The notes under the pieces were generated by a model that saw only the letters and a list, made by a program, of their open reading frames with translations, had not been told where the DNA came from and did no database searches. A DNA stretch of 64,000 nucleotides, from NCBI GenBank assembly GCA_905221605.1, contig CAJNDS010000802.1, positions 248,001 to 312,000 of the forward strand, in the 5' to 3' direction. Shown here piece after piece: positions 18,786-29,049 of this stretch. The DNA is from Symbiodinium natans. Its lineage: Eukaryota; Sar; Dinophyceae; Suessiales; Symbiodiniaceae. The translations under genes and the position numbers were made by a program. How positions within the stretch are numbered: position 1 is the first letter of the stretch; every line of letters begins with the position of its first letter.

Positions 18786-20498
18786 TCAATGTAGGTATGA
18801 AGCGAGGCCTGCTACCACGATAGCGACTGCTGCCGTCCCTGCTGTGTTGGTGAGCTTGGGAAGTGACCAGGCCTTCACCATGTCCTGGTATGCCTGATCT
18901 TTTGGATGCGCCTCTGCATACACCGTGAGTCTCTTGGCAATTTCTTTCTGGGCCTGTAGTTTAGGCCCAGACATCTTGAGGGTGGAGATCCAGGTTGTTG
19001 CTGACGGGGCCGCGTATCTTGATAGCGAGCTGGTGAGTTCATGTACTTGTCGGATCTTGTCCATTTTGGCCTTGTCATCTGGTTCTCGCTGCGGAGCTAT
19101 GCCGCTAAGATACTGGATGAGTTCTTCGTCGTCGAATGCGTTGACAATGTCGAGGAGGACTTTGTTTTGTCTGCCGCCTGGTGATTCGAACGGGCGGCTG
19201 GATGCTGGTTCACCTGTAACCGGAGATCTTGGGCTGGGCTGGTAGGAGGGTGTGGTGATGCCTCCAATGAGGTTGGGGTCCAGCTCGTCTTCCACGGTAG
19301 GCGGGTGTGGGTGAAGAGGGGGAGGGGGTTGAGGTGCTTGTTCGGCCACTTCGGATGCTATCGGTTGCGATACTTGGGTGTCGTCGGCGTCGATAACCTG
19401 CACAAGGTCGTGGGTGTTGTCCTGAGCGCACAGATCTCGGTGTGGATGTGGTTGTTTACCGGATGATGGTGAAGTCTTGCTGGTGCCTGTTTCGAAGAAG
19501 TTGGGCATCTGGGTTTGGGTAGGTGGGATGATGCCCTGCGGGAAGGGTGTCTTGCGGCTCTGACTTGCCAGCTGTGCGCGTAATCCTGCTATCTCCGCTT
19601 CTTTCTGTGCTAGTTGGGCACGTACTTGGGGTTGTACAGCGGGGGGATTGTTGTAGCGCATGAGGAGGTCTCCAATGTTGGCGACGAGCATCTCCATGGC
19701 TTCCTTCCGTTGGGCTTCAGAGGGCAGCATTTCAGTACCGTTTTTCCACTTCCAATAGTTGACTGCGATGGTCTCGATGCGAATGTTGCGGTTGCGGATG
19801 AAGGTGGAGAGTTTCATGTGAAACACGGCATCGGGTAGTGACTTGTGGCCTTGGAACTGAGTCCATCTTCCGTTGGCGAGTTGTCGCAACATATAATTGT
19901 GCTTGCCCTCGAAGGCCACTTGCCAAAGTTTTATGTCGAAAGGATCCATACCTGCCGTGCCATTTTTCTTGGCCGATGACGTGGCAGGTACGATTCTGGG
20001 CATCTGGACTCCTCCATACTGGTTTTTGTCGTAGAGCAGCTCGGTGGAATCCCAATGGTCTGGGAGGTCGTTGTTGGGCTGGTGAAAGATGTCCTGGAGC
20101 ACTTCCTTGGCGCGTTCTTTGGGGTTAGGGCGGGCTGGGGTAGGGGCTGAAGAATGAGTAGATTGGATGGGAGAGTTCCCGTATATCGGGAGTCGCTGAT
20201 CGTGACGGTGGCGATCTCGTCGTGGGTTGTGCGCCGAATCTTGTCCGTGATGAAGAGGCGTGTGGGACGTTGTGAATGTGGATCTGGGGGTCAAAGTTGG
20301 TCCCGAGCTAGGACGTGGGTTGGAGTGGAATGTGCGCGTGGATCTCGGTGATGCTGACCTAGTGCGATGCCTCCTAGATGGTCTTGGCGTGCTGAATCTT
20401 CTGGGTGATCTGGATCGTCTGGAACGGTTACCTCGTCTGTGTGGGTCTGCATGCCATTGAGCATGCCGTTGATCGTGGCGATCACGTCTGTCTGCCAT
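18786..20498 (-). CDS. RS-rich protein with C-terminal hydrophobic segment, 570 aa
   Basis: The ATG is at 20498. Residues 1-110 are Arg/Ser/His-rich with many RS and SP pairs (RRSRSPRRF, RTRSASPRS). Residues ~180-270 form a compact, probably globular block (DPFDIKLWQVAFEGKHN, NYWKWKNG). A short coiled coil follows (AQLAQKEAEIAGLRAQLASQ), then a proline-rich linker and a second helical block. The last ~20 residues (TAGTAAVAIVVAGLASYLH) are a plausible membrane anchor. The gap to the RT ORF is only about 60 bases. Function is unknown; RNA binding by the RS region is an inference. Confidence 0.6.
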   Translation of the reverse strand: MADRRDRHDQRHAQWHADPHRRGNRSRRSRSPRRFSTPRPSRRHRTRSASPRSTRTFHSNPRPSSGPTLTPRSTFTTSHTPLHHGQDSAHNPRRDRHRHDQRLPIYGNSPIQSTHSSAPTPARPNPKERAKEVLQDIFHQPNNDLPDHWDSTELLYDKNQYGGVQMPRIVPATSSAKKNGTAGMDPFDIKLWQVAFEGKHNYMLRQLANGRWTQFQGHKSLPDAVFHMKLSTFIRNRNIRIETIAVNYWKWKNGTEMLPSEAQRKEAMEMLVANIGDLLMRYNNPPAVQPQVRAQLAQKEAEIAGLRAQLASQSRKTPFPQGIIPPTQTQMPNFFETGTSKTSPSSGKQPHPHRDLCAQDNTHDLVQVIDADDTQVSQPIASEVAEQAPQPPPPLHPHPPTVEDELDPNLIGGITTPSYQPSPRSPVTGEPASSRPFESPGGRQNKVLLDIVNAFDDEELIQYLSGIAPQREPDDKAKMDKIRQVHELTSSLSRYAAPSATTWISTLKMSGPKLQAQKEIAKRLTVYAEAHPKDQAYQDMVKAWSLPKLTNTAGTAAVAIVVAGLASYLH

Positions 20499-20718
20499 GG
20501 CGCGGGGGTCTGGGGATGCTGATATGTTCAGCTGTTAGTGAAAAAGCCTACGTGAGGCACGCAACGGCTGTGTCAGGCGCAAAAAACACTACACTTGCAG
20601 AAACAGCGTGTTCCAAAAATTGCATGCAGGATGTGAGGTGCATATGGCTGCAACTTCTCTCAACGGGTCCATGTGGCTGAGTTCGTTCCATCGTGAAACT
20701 GTCATTGCTGGGACTTCA

Positions 20719-23139
20719 TCACTTCACATACTTCCATTGATGTTGGCCTGCTTCTTGGTCAACGGTGGTGCGTCGTTGAAGTTCTAGTAGAGCTTGTCGT
20801 TGGTTGATGAAGTCCGTCCATTCCTCCTGAGTTGGCGTGGCTTGCGCTTGATTCTGCTTGATGTCTGGATCCTCTTGGAAGCCTGTAGGTGTTCCCGATA
20901 CCTCTAACCACGTGGTTTGATGTACATGTAGAGCTTGGTGACGTTGGATTTGGCCTGATATCTTCGGGTGGGTCCAAAAGACCGAGTGTGTTCTGGGGTG
21001 TCCGATGACTGCAAGGGGTAGAGACAGCCATCTGAACGAGGAACTGGATGCTGTAGTGGTTTGGAACCAGGCCCAGTCCAACTGTGTCTCCATCACGCTG
21101 CTGGCCGGGATGGCTAACATTGGCATTTGTCCTCCTGGACTGAGTCGGTGAAATTTGCCGATCAAATCAGGCCGGCTTGTCCGCTTGGCGTCGAAACCGT
21201 CGATGGTGTGGCAAGGGTCCGTAAAGGTGAAGATGAGTGGGTCCCAAAGTCGATGTAGTACATGCGCTGCTTGGGTGGAGACTTGAACTGCGTGGATCTG
21301 TTGTGAGGTGAGGGGCAAGGCGAATCTCGGTGTCCATACCATGGTGGGCAGTGTGTCACTGTGGAGGTGGTCGATGGTGAGTTTGGTGCGGATGTCGGAA
21401 GTGGAGGGTGGCGTCCAGCTGGTCGTGTGGGTGAGCTTCTGAAGCGTGTCGGTCCATATGTTAGTTGGCCAGTGGTCCGGAATCTGGAACGTATTGGTTC
21501 CCTGAAGGCATTCTGTGTGGGAATCGATGCTGGGCCATGTTCTGTGGAGCTGTAGGTCATGGTGAGCCTTGCGGAAGACTATGTTGCTAACCGCCTGCAT
21601 GGTCATGATGCCCGAGATGGTGTTGTACTTCGCAAGCATCGGCTGGTGGAAGGGTGGCGTAGTACTATGGAGCACCACGCAGAGGTCTTGTATAGGCGGA
21701 AGCAGGGGTACCAATCCTGCCGTGCTGGGTAGGACGTGTGCTGACCAGACTCTGTGGAAGTGAGTGCATGTCTGCTCCAGCCTGCCCATAGTTCTGGGAT
21801 CTGCGAAGTTGTGTGTGAACATCCAGAGTTCCGGGTTCACACTTCGGAATTTGATGTAGCCAAGGTGCCAAAGCTGATAAAGGTTGGGCATTGTGGCCAA
21901 ATCTGGGCAAGTACCTTTGCGTACGAGCATCCTAAACTGTATGGCTGTGAACTGTAGGATGTGAACTGCAGCGGTTCCTGATAGAATTTCGTGTAGGAGG
22001 GCACGTAGTCGTAGGTGTAGGGGCTTGGGTTGGGGAATGTCGACGGAGTCGGCGTAGCGTGCCATCTGGACGTGGGTGGATGCGTCGTCCTTGTATTGGT
22101 CCCAGGTCATGAGGATGCTGTTGTGAAGTTCTTGTTGGAGTGAGGGGAACTTGTGCACCAGCTGCTTCGGGAGGAAGGTCATGCGGTTGGGGAAGAATCG
22201 AATGACGGGTGCGCCGTCCTCTTGGAGTTCCCAATGGTGTGGTTCAACCGGAGGTAGCATGTGAACAAGTTCCGGTCGAATCGGTCGTCTCCACCACTGC
22301 GGCTGCACTCTCTCTATCTGATCCACTGGTAGAACTGGGCGTAGCCGGCCTTGGTCGTGATGTTGTGTGACGGATTGCGCGTCGACAGCTGATTCAAGGC
22401 TGTCTAGCAGTTGTTGCAAGCTGCTGACGTGCGTGCCCATCGTGTGGGCACCAGGGTTTCGAAGTGGCGACCTGGATCTGTCTTCTCTGTGATGCCGTTC
22501 TTCGGGAGGAGGTACTGTGCGGTCGGGAGGTACGGGAATGTGTGGGAAGGCTCCAGTGTGCCAGGTTTGTAGGTCTCTGACAGGTTGGTACGTGCCCGCA
22601 TAATCCATGGACATGCCGGTGGCGTGGTCCTGGGGTGGTGTTTGTCGATTGGGATACCATCTCTGGAATTGGTTCGCATGGTCTTGTGAAGAGGTTGGAG
22701 GGGGAAGGGTATGGGGCATGGTACCGTGGTTTTCCGCGGAGGCGAGAACTCGACCAGGTTTGATTTCCATGTCTTGTAGTCGTCCTTGGCCGATTATCTC
22801 GGGGTAATCGGTCTGCACCGCGCGCAATCTGGATTGGTGCAGTATCTTGGCCTTCATGGTTTGCTGTCGAAATCTGTTGACGGTGTTACTGGTGCCCTCG
22901 TCAGTGGTGCTGAGCATCTCCATGTACTTGGATGGGTGCAAGTTGGTCGTCCATGGTCTGGCTGGCATCGACGACGTGTCCGTGATGATGGGGGTGTCAT
23001 CCTCCTCCACGATACTCACCAAGAGTGCTTGCCATCTTTGTAGTATTTGGGGTCCTAGTACTTGCACGACCTGATGATCAGCGACTTGTCCACTTAGCCA
23101 GCGGTGAAGGGCGTACTCCATATCTTCTGCCGGATCCAT
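20719..23139 (-). CDS. Large element ORF of 806 aa, unknown function
   Basis: The ATG is at 23139 (MDPAEDMEYALHRWLSGQ). The first ~145 residues are conserved in the partial second copy at 1-450. A Pro/His/Arg-rich linker (~150-245) separates them from a long, mostly globular body. That body includes MPNLYQLWHLGYIKFRSVN and TMGRLEQTCTHFHRVW, the latter again F-box-like as in the 439-aa ORF. The C-terminus is Gln-rich. No polymerase, nuclease or protease motif is seen. It is the second large gene of the unit. Confidence 0.6.
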   Translation of the reverse strand: MDPAEDMEYALHRWLSGQVADHQVVQVLGPQILQRWQALLVSIVEEDDTPIITDTSSMPARPWTTNLHPSKYMEMLSTTDEGTSNTVNRFRQQTMKAKILHQSRLRAVQTDYPEIIGQGRLQDMEIKPGRVLASAENHGTMPHTLPPPTSSQDHANQFQRWYPNRQTPPQDHATGMSMDYAGTYQPVRDLQTWHTGAFPHIPVPPDRTVPPPEERHHREDRSRSPLRNPGAHTMGTHVSSLQQLLDSLESAVDAQSVTQHHDQGRLRPVLPVDQIERVQPQWWRRPIRPELVHMLPPVEPHHWELQEDGAPVIRFFPNRMTFLPKQLVHKFPSLQQELHNSILMTWDQYKDDASTHVQMARYADSVDIPQPKPLHLRLRALLHEILSGTAAVHILQFTAIQFRMLVRKGTCPDLATMPNLYQLWHLGYIKFRSVNPELWMFTHNFADPRTMGRLEQTCTHFHRVWSAHVLPSTAGLVPLLPPIQDLCVVLHSTTPPFHQPMLAKYNTISGIMTMQAVSNIVFRKAHHDLQLHRTWPSIDSHTECLQGTNTFQIPDHWPTNIWTDTLQKLTHTTSWTPPSTSDIRTKLTIDHLHSDTLPTMVWTPRFALPLTSQQIHAVQVSTQAAHVLHRLWDPLIFTFTDPCHTIDGFDAKRTSRPDLIGKFHRLSPGGQMPMLAIPASSVMETQLDWAWFQTTTASSSSFRWLSLPLAVIGHPRTHSVFWTHPKISGQIQRHQALHVHQTTWLEVSGTPTGFQEDPDIKQNQAQATPTQEEWTDFINQRQALLELQRRTTVDQEAGQHQWKYVK

Positions 23140-23416
23140 GATGAAAGTGAGCGTCTAATGATCCGTTATGGTCAAGAGCAAAACTGCATGCGAAATGCAA
23201 TCAGCACTAACGACACCTAAAGGCGGCCGAAGCATGTCTCTCAAGGTCCAGGTCTAACGCATCACAGTAGTGCACGAATTCACTTGACGCGTGGTTTCAT
23301 GTGCCGAAAAGAAAAGACAGGCTGGTTCATCCGTGACGCTGTACTACATGCATTCGATTGCAATCCGTAACTAGCGCACACATCGGGCTAAATGCATAGA
23401 CCTCGGTGCAGAGATT

Positions 23417-23647
23417 TCAAACAGTTCGGGACTGCAGAGTGATGTGTGGTGGGGTGGGGGTGCACTTCATCCAATCTGCGACCTGTTCCGCTTGACGTCT
23501 TCCATTTTGACATGCTGTGATTAACGCGCTGGTACCGCACGAGTGAGGGTTCGTGAAGGTGAAAAAGAAATCGTCACTTTGCTCTTCACGATGAGGAAGA
23601 AGGATTCGCCAGCTCAGGTAGTTGTCAACGTTGTTGTCCGCGTTCAT
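23417..23647 (-). CDS. Small overlapping ORF, 76 codons, complete copy
   Basis: The ATG (complement at 23645-23647) lies inside the last codons of the 912-aa ORF, in a different frame. The ORF begins MNADNNVDNYLSWRILLP and includes DDFFFTFTNP. The equivalent ORF in the other copy (730-960) has exactly the same length. That is notable because the large ORF beside it has been broken there. The overlap suggests coupled translation or a recoded extension. No family is recognised. Confidence 0.4.
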   Translation of the reverse strand: MNADNNVDNYLSWRILLPHREEQSDDFFFTFTNPHSCGTSALITACQNGRRQAEQVADWMKCTPTPPHITLQSRTV

Positions 23648-26363
23648 TGTCTCGGGATCTGTTGGGAACTGGAGGTGGTGTGGTGGGTGAGGGTCTAGGG
23701 TGGAAGACGTTGATGGTGATCCCGGTGATCTCAGCGTACTGTGCATCAATGACGCTCTTCTCGGTGTGGGAGAAGACTGTAGTGAAGTTGCGACTGGCTC
23801 GGCTGGTGTCGTTGAAGTGTGCCTCGATGAGCGCCTTCTGAGTCGTCCATCCCCCTCCCTTCTGCCGCATGTGGCTATGCTGGGAGGTGGACGATGTGAC
23901 GCGTCCAAATATGGTGAAACCTGTGGCTATTTCTCGTTCGGCAGGACCTGCTCTGGCCTTTGGAAGGCGGAGGGCTTTGCGGAGGTTGGTGTGGCAAAAT
24001 CCGAGTTGAAGGTTGTCAGGTGAGTTGTCTTGGTGGAATCCGTTGAACCCACGGTGGGGTAAGTATGCTTTGTTGTAGGGGAGGTTGTCGTCATCCCAAT
24101 TGGTGGGCTCCCAATTCGTGGGTCTGACGAAGCCCTCGCGCAGGATGTGCCATAGGCCTGCTTCATCGGTAGCGTGTGACCAATATGCCTTGTAGGCGCC
24201 CTTGTGCTTGGGAGGTGATGGACTGTTGGCATCGTGTGCGTGAGGTGGGGGTTTGGTGGTGCGTAGTGGTATGACGAGGACTTGTACCAGTGGGTAGTCG
24301 GTGGTGTCCTGTTTGTTGCTGTAGGGGTCGACGTGGATGAGCTCCGGGTGGATCACCGTGTCGGTGTTGGGGCGATTTCTGAACTTGCCGAGGAAGGGCG
24401 TGATCTTGTAGTGAGAGCAAGCGAAGGATCTTGCCACCTGGCGGATGGCCATCTGTGCTGGGTTGGAGAGCCAAAGGGGTTGTCCTTGGGTGAGGTTGGC
24501 GATGTCGTGCATGATGTCGTTCATGTATCGGACGCCTGTGCTGGAAGGGTCCATGGGCGGTGGTGGGTCTTGTTGGTGGTACATCTCGGACACACACGCG
24601 AGCCTGTAGGGGTCTGCCAAGGCGTCTTGGTAGAGCATCTTCATGCGTCGACGTTCTTCAGGCTTGAAGCCTGATTCGGTTTCTGTTCCTGCATTGTGTG
24701 AAGCGGCTTCTGAGGGTGCTTGGGGTAGTCGGGATGAGGAAGCAGGTGTGTCACTGTGGGTCGCCGTGTGTGAAGCAGATCGGTGGAGCGCGGGGGTGAG
24801 AACGACGGTCGTGCCTCTGCGCCTGGTGCTGCTTGGGGAGGGGCTGCGTTGTGATGGTGTTGGTTGGGACGTGCGGTGATGATGAACCGGAGAAGAGCGC
24901 CTTCTCGATGTTCGCGATTCGGCTTCTTCCGAGTGTCGACGTGTGGATCTGGATCTTCTTGGACTGCGTGGCCGTCTGGTTCTGTCTGTCTGGTGGGGGG
25001 GGTTGGGTGCGGGGCTGTGGGGTGAATGGGAAATGTGCGTGTGTCGCGTAGATCTGGTGCTCCTGGGGTGGGCTGGGCTGGGCTCATAGGTGGTTCGGCT
25101 GCGACTTCGGGTGTGGTGTGTGGTAAAGGACTCTGCTCTGTGTTGGTCGCCAGGATGTTGTAGTTGCGTTGGGGCGGCTCTGGCATGGGACTGAAGTAGC
25201 GGTGCCACGACTTTCTCAATCATGCCTGTGATGCACGTGAACATCTCCGTCATCTGGGACGGTGTCGTCATCGACATGGTTTGGGAGGGTGGCTCTGGGG
25301 CTTGACGAGGTGGTGGATGTTCTCCGTGATGAACCGGTTGGCCTCTTTGATGGTCATCTTGTTGTGTGTCAGAAATCTGGGTGGGCATAGATCGCTTAGG
25401 TGCCGGAAATGGTCTGGACTGTGACAAAGGCTCCTGTCGTGCTGCGTCTCGCTGCGGATCTCGGTGAGTATATACTTGAGTAGGGTCTTGCTGAGATCTG
25501 CGTCCTTGGTCTGGGTGTTGTGTGTCAACTGGAGCATCTTGCTGACGTGGCTGGTCGTGTTCTGCTGGATCTCGATGTGCATAGGCGCCCGGGGTATTTA
25601 GTAGGGAGATGGGGTAAGGTCCTTCTCGAACTGGAGGATGAGGCTCTGCTTGCGCGAACACGGAATGATCTGCTCGTTGTGGGACATTCATCTGTTGCGG
25701 AAGATAGTGTGCTGGCCGAGGTGCGACATGATTCCATTCTGGTCGACCCTGAGGAGGGCTTTGTTGTTGATGGTGGTGCGCAAAGTCTCGAGGGTGGTGG
25801 TCTGGTCGTGGATCTTGGCCTTGATGATATTGCTGGCCATGTTGAGGATACGGAGGTGGGTCCGGATTCTGCCAATGACTTGTGGTCTGGGGGTAGGAGT
25901 GAGGTTGTGGGTGTAGAGGTGCTGGTCGTGCTTCCGGGTGATCGCTGCGACCGTGTTGTTGAGGACTGGCATGTTGATGGTGAAGATGGATGTTCTGGTT
26001 GGTCGTCTGTGAATGTGGGCCCGTCGTTTGACTCGAAGGTGCGTATCCTGCTGCATCATCACGACTATGCGTCGGAGGGCCGAATTGCATTTGATCCAAG
26101 AACGCGGCTGGTGCCATCCATTGTGGCCGTAGAGATGCTGCATCCTGGTGGGATGGCCACTGGTATTGAGCGTGTACTCCTCCGGCTGGTGGGTGTTGGT
26201 TCCATCGGCCTTGCCATCCTTGATCATCTCCTGGGTAATGTGTCGTCGAGTGTGGCGTCTCGGGAGGAGGAGGAGGAGGAGGATGTGCCTGATAGTCTGG
26301 TGGAGGAGGAGGAGGAGGCGGCTGCCGCTGCCAACTTTGTTGGTACCACTGGTAGCCGTCCAT
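23625..26363 (-). CDS. Proline- and RS-rich protein with conserved C-terminal domain, 912 aa
   Basis: The ATG is at 26363. Residues 1-380 are dominated by Pro, Gln and His (poly-Pro at ~15-35). Residues ~400-520 are Arg/Ser-rich (TRSRSRTTYEPSP, RRPRSPRRSRSTRRH). From ~575 the protein is globular. Around residues 725-750 lies YWSHATDEAGLWHILREG followed by FVRPT. This faintly recalls the His-x-Thr and Ile-Leu-x-x-Gly elements of ADP-ribosyltransferase/Tpt1-type folds, but catalytic residues cannot be assigned with confidence. It is the first ORF after the LTR-like subunit. The second copy (938-3618) is frameshifted. Confidence 0.65.
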   Translation of the reverse strand: MDGYQWYQQSWQRQPPPPPPPPDYQAHPPPPPPPETPHSTTHYPGDDQGWQGRWNQHPPAGGVHAQYQWPSHQDAASLRPQWMAPAAFLDQMQFGPPTHSRDDAAGYAPSSQTTGPHSQTTNQNIHLHHQHASPQQHGRSDHPEARPAPLHPQPHSYPQTTSHWQNPDPPPYPQHGQQYHQGQDPRPDHHPRDFAHHHQQQSPPQGRPEWNHVAPRPAHYLPQQMNVPQRADHSVFAQAEPHPPVREGPYPISLLNTPGAYAHRDPAEHDQPRQQDAPVDTQHPDQGRRSQQDPTQVYTHRDPQRDAARQEPLSQSRPFPAPKRSMPTQISDTQQDDHQRGQPVHHGEHPPPRQAPEPPSQTMSMTTPSQMTEMFTCITGMIEKVVAPLLQSHARAAPTQLQHPGDQHRAESFTTHHTRSRSRTTYEPSPAHPRSTRSTRHTHISHSPHSPAPNPPHQTDRTRRPRSPRRSRSTRRHSEEAESRTSRRRSSPVHHHRTSQPTPSQRSPSPSSTRRRGTTVVLTPALHRSASHTATHSDTPASSSRLPQAPSEAASHNAGTETESGFKPEERRRMKMLYQDALADPYRLACVSEMYHQQDPPPPMDPSSTGVRYMNDIMHDIANLTQGQPLWLSNPAQMAIRQVARSFACSHYKITPFLGKFRNRPNTDTVIHPELIHVDPYSNKQDTTDYPLVQVLVIPLRTTKPPPHAHDANSPSPPKHKGAYKAYWSHATDEAGLWHILREGFVRPTNWEPTNWDDDNLPYNKAYLPHRGFNGFHQDNSPDNLQLGFCHTNLRKALRLPKARAGPAEREIATGFTIFGRVTSSTSQHSHMRQKGGGWTTQKALIEAHFNDTSRASRNFTTVFSHTEKSVIDAQYAEITGITINVFHPRPSPTTPPPVPNRSRDNERGQQR

Positions 26364-26736
26364 GGTGCGAGTCCGATGTAGCTGGGGTACGAGCTACTCA
26401 CTACTCTGACCTATGAAACCGTTACGGCAAAGACGTAACAAAAAGAATGTTGCTAACATCTCCGGATGCTGGTTCAGGTCTAACAATCGAGGAACATACG
26501 GCACGCCGGCCGTCTTGCTGGGCATCGGTGGCACCCACATTAGTGGGCCCGGCATGTTACTAGTGCACGAAAACAATAGGACTTTGCATTCTCACTCGCC
26601 AGGTGAGCTCACATTTTTGGATTATCCTATGCGTCCGCACCGAAGTGAAGACTAACATAGGCAGCATGAACGCGTAGGAGCGAGGCTCCACCTACACCCG
26701 CGGCCCAAGGCGAGGGCGGGCTGGCTGTATAACACA

Positions 26737-27690
26737 CTTTTTGTTTTAGTGCTTCCACATAAACTGGTAGATGGAGATGCTCCGAAGGTAGAGATGCTCA
26801 AGCAAGAGGTAGTAGAGGAGTCCGAAAGTGATGAGGTAGAAGGGTCGCGAATGAAGGTTTATATGAAATATACTATGAGGTACTTGAAATGTTCCTTCAA
26901 CTGTGCTCATCACGCTCAGATGCTCTGCAAGTCATGCTCTGATGCTCCACCACTCATGCTCAACCAAGTTTGCTCACCACGCTCAGAAGCTTGCTCACCA
27001 CGCTCAGAAGCTCTACAATTCATGCTCTGATGCCCCACAATTGATGCTGGCACAATTCTGCTCATCACGCTCAGATGCTCTGCAAGTCATGCTCTGATGC
27101 TACACACTTCATGCTCCCGCAACTCTGCTCATCGCGCTCCGATGCTCCACAGTGCATGCTCATATGCTCTAGCACTCATGTTCCGAACCTTCTCCATGCT
27201 TTCGTCCATCATCATGCTCGACATGTTCCATCACCATGCTAAAATGATATGCTCACGCAATTCTGCTCAGTTGCTATTCACAACACACAAGCTGAAAGCA
27301 TCACGATCCACTCAAGCTTGATGGGCTCGAGGTCTTCTGGGGTTTGGGGTGTGTCATGCTCACGGCATCAAGAATTCACCCATGCTCAAATACCAAATGC
27401 CCAAAATGAAAATCTCGTTCTTGAAGGACTGGTTGAAGCAACAGCGATGATGCACCATACACAGCTTGCGTTACAGGACGTCTATAACCATCACTGCAGG
27501 TACGTCAACTCCGCGTCCGGAGTTGATTTCACCACCATTGGTCAGTGTCTTCGTTGGCAGGAGACTGACCAAGGTGCTCCTGCCCCCTGCTGAACATCAT
27601 GTGCAGAAAACTTGTTAGATCGCAAATTCATGCTTCTTTTCGCTCTCGTATGCAGTGCTTGTTGACGTTCCCGCATGTACAGCGGTGTGT
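26737..27690. repeat. LTR-like subunit at the 5' side of the complete copy
   Basis: It runs from TTTTTGTTTTAGTGCTTCC to GTACAGCGGTGTG. It is near-identical to 5111-6020 in its first ~200 and last ~400 bases, and both hold tandem ATGCTC-rich units (here about 26900-27260). The upstream leader (26364-26736), which includes a hairpin-forming GTAGGAGC...GCTCCACCTAC at ~26668, also repeats at 3619-3990. The subunit ends directly in a very long CA tract, which marks the outer limit of the element. Confidence 0.55.
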
Positions 27691-28522
<832 letters not shown>

Positions 28523-28559
28523 TGTGCCACCCCCCCCCCCCTCAAAGATCCACCGTTTT

Positions 28560-28830
28560 AGAGACTTGCAATAGACGGCACAGTTCCCGTAGCGTGCTAT
28601 ATCGTTTCTCCTTACGAGGCGTGCAACCACCTGAAACATTCCGAAAAACAACATATATTTCATTAAACAAAGCCTTCTGGCTTACGTACCCCTTCAATTC
28701 AACGAAAAACCGCCCTAAACTGTCGCCATGGAAGAAAAACAGCACAGTTCCCGTAGCATGCTAGAGATAATTTCTGTCATTTCTTCTTACGCGGCGTACA
28801 ACCACCTGAAGCACCCTGAAAAAATGTTAC
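28560..28830. repeat. Imperfect direct dimer of ~164 bases
   Basis: CACAGTTCCCGTAGC occurs at about 28579 and again at about 28743. Both are followed by a diverged CTTACG...GGCGT.CAACCACCTGAA block. The two units are separated by about 164 bases. No gene is seen between 28523 and 29050. Confidence 0.6.
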
Positions 28831-29049
28831 CGTAAAGTGTCCCAACAAAAACTTCTGGCGTACCCCTCGAACTCGAAACCCCCTCTACAATTCTGGCTTA
28901 CTCCGTAATTTTTTCGCATCACCCTATGGGCTCGAATACTGCCGTAGTCTTATGTTTCGAGGCCTACCATCCTTCCTTCTCCACTATTAGTATTTGATAC
29001 AATACATGTACCCTATACACATACATGATGTGGGTACTTGTTCTACTTT

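Larger units (their letters stand above)
6021..27690 (-). mobile_element. Complete ~22-kb multi-gene Penelope-like element (giant PLE)
   Basis: Reading on the minus strand from about 27690, the unit has an LTR-like subunit, a 912-aa proline/RS-rich ORF, a 76-codon overlapping ORF, an 806-aa ORF, a 570-aa ORF with a C-terminal hydrophobic segment, an 883-aa GIY-YIG/RT protein, a coiled-coil ORF, a Cys-rich ORF, a 301-aa ORF, three ~440-480-aa ORFs that look paralogous, an Ada-type zinc-domain ORF and a C2H2 zinc-finger ORF. All lie on one strand with gaps of about 60-345 bases. Ordinary Penelope-like elements are a few kb with one or two ORFs. Very large multi-ORF Penelope-like units are known as terminons in bdelloid rotifers. 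The assignment rests on the RT and on the tandem second copy. Confidence 0.65.

Noticed and set aside
25520-26416. 298-codon plus-strand frame over the start of the 912-aa ORF
   Set aside because: It is antisense to a conserved gene, and its Glu/Val richness mirrors the Pro/Gln codons of the real frame.
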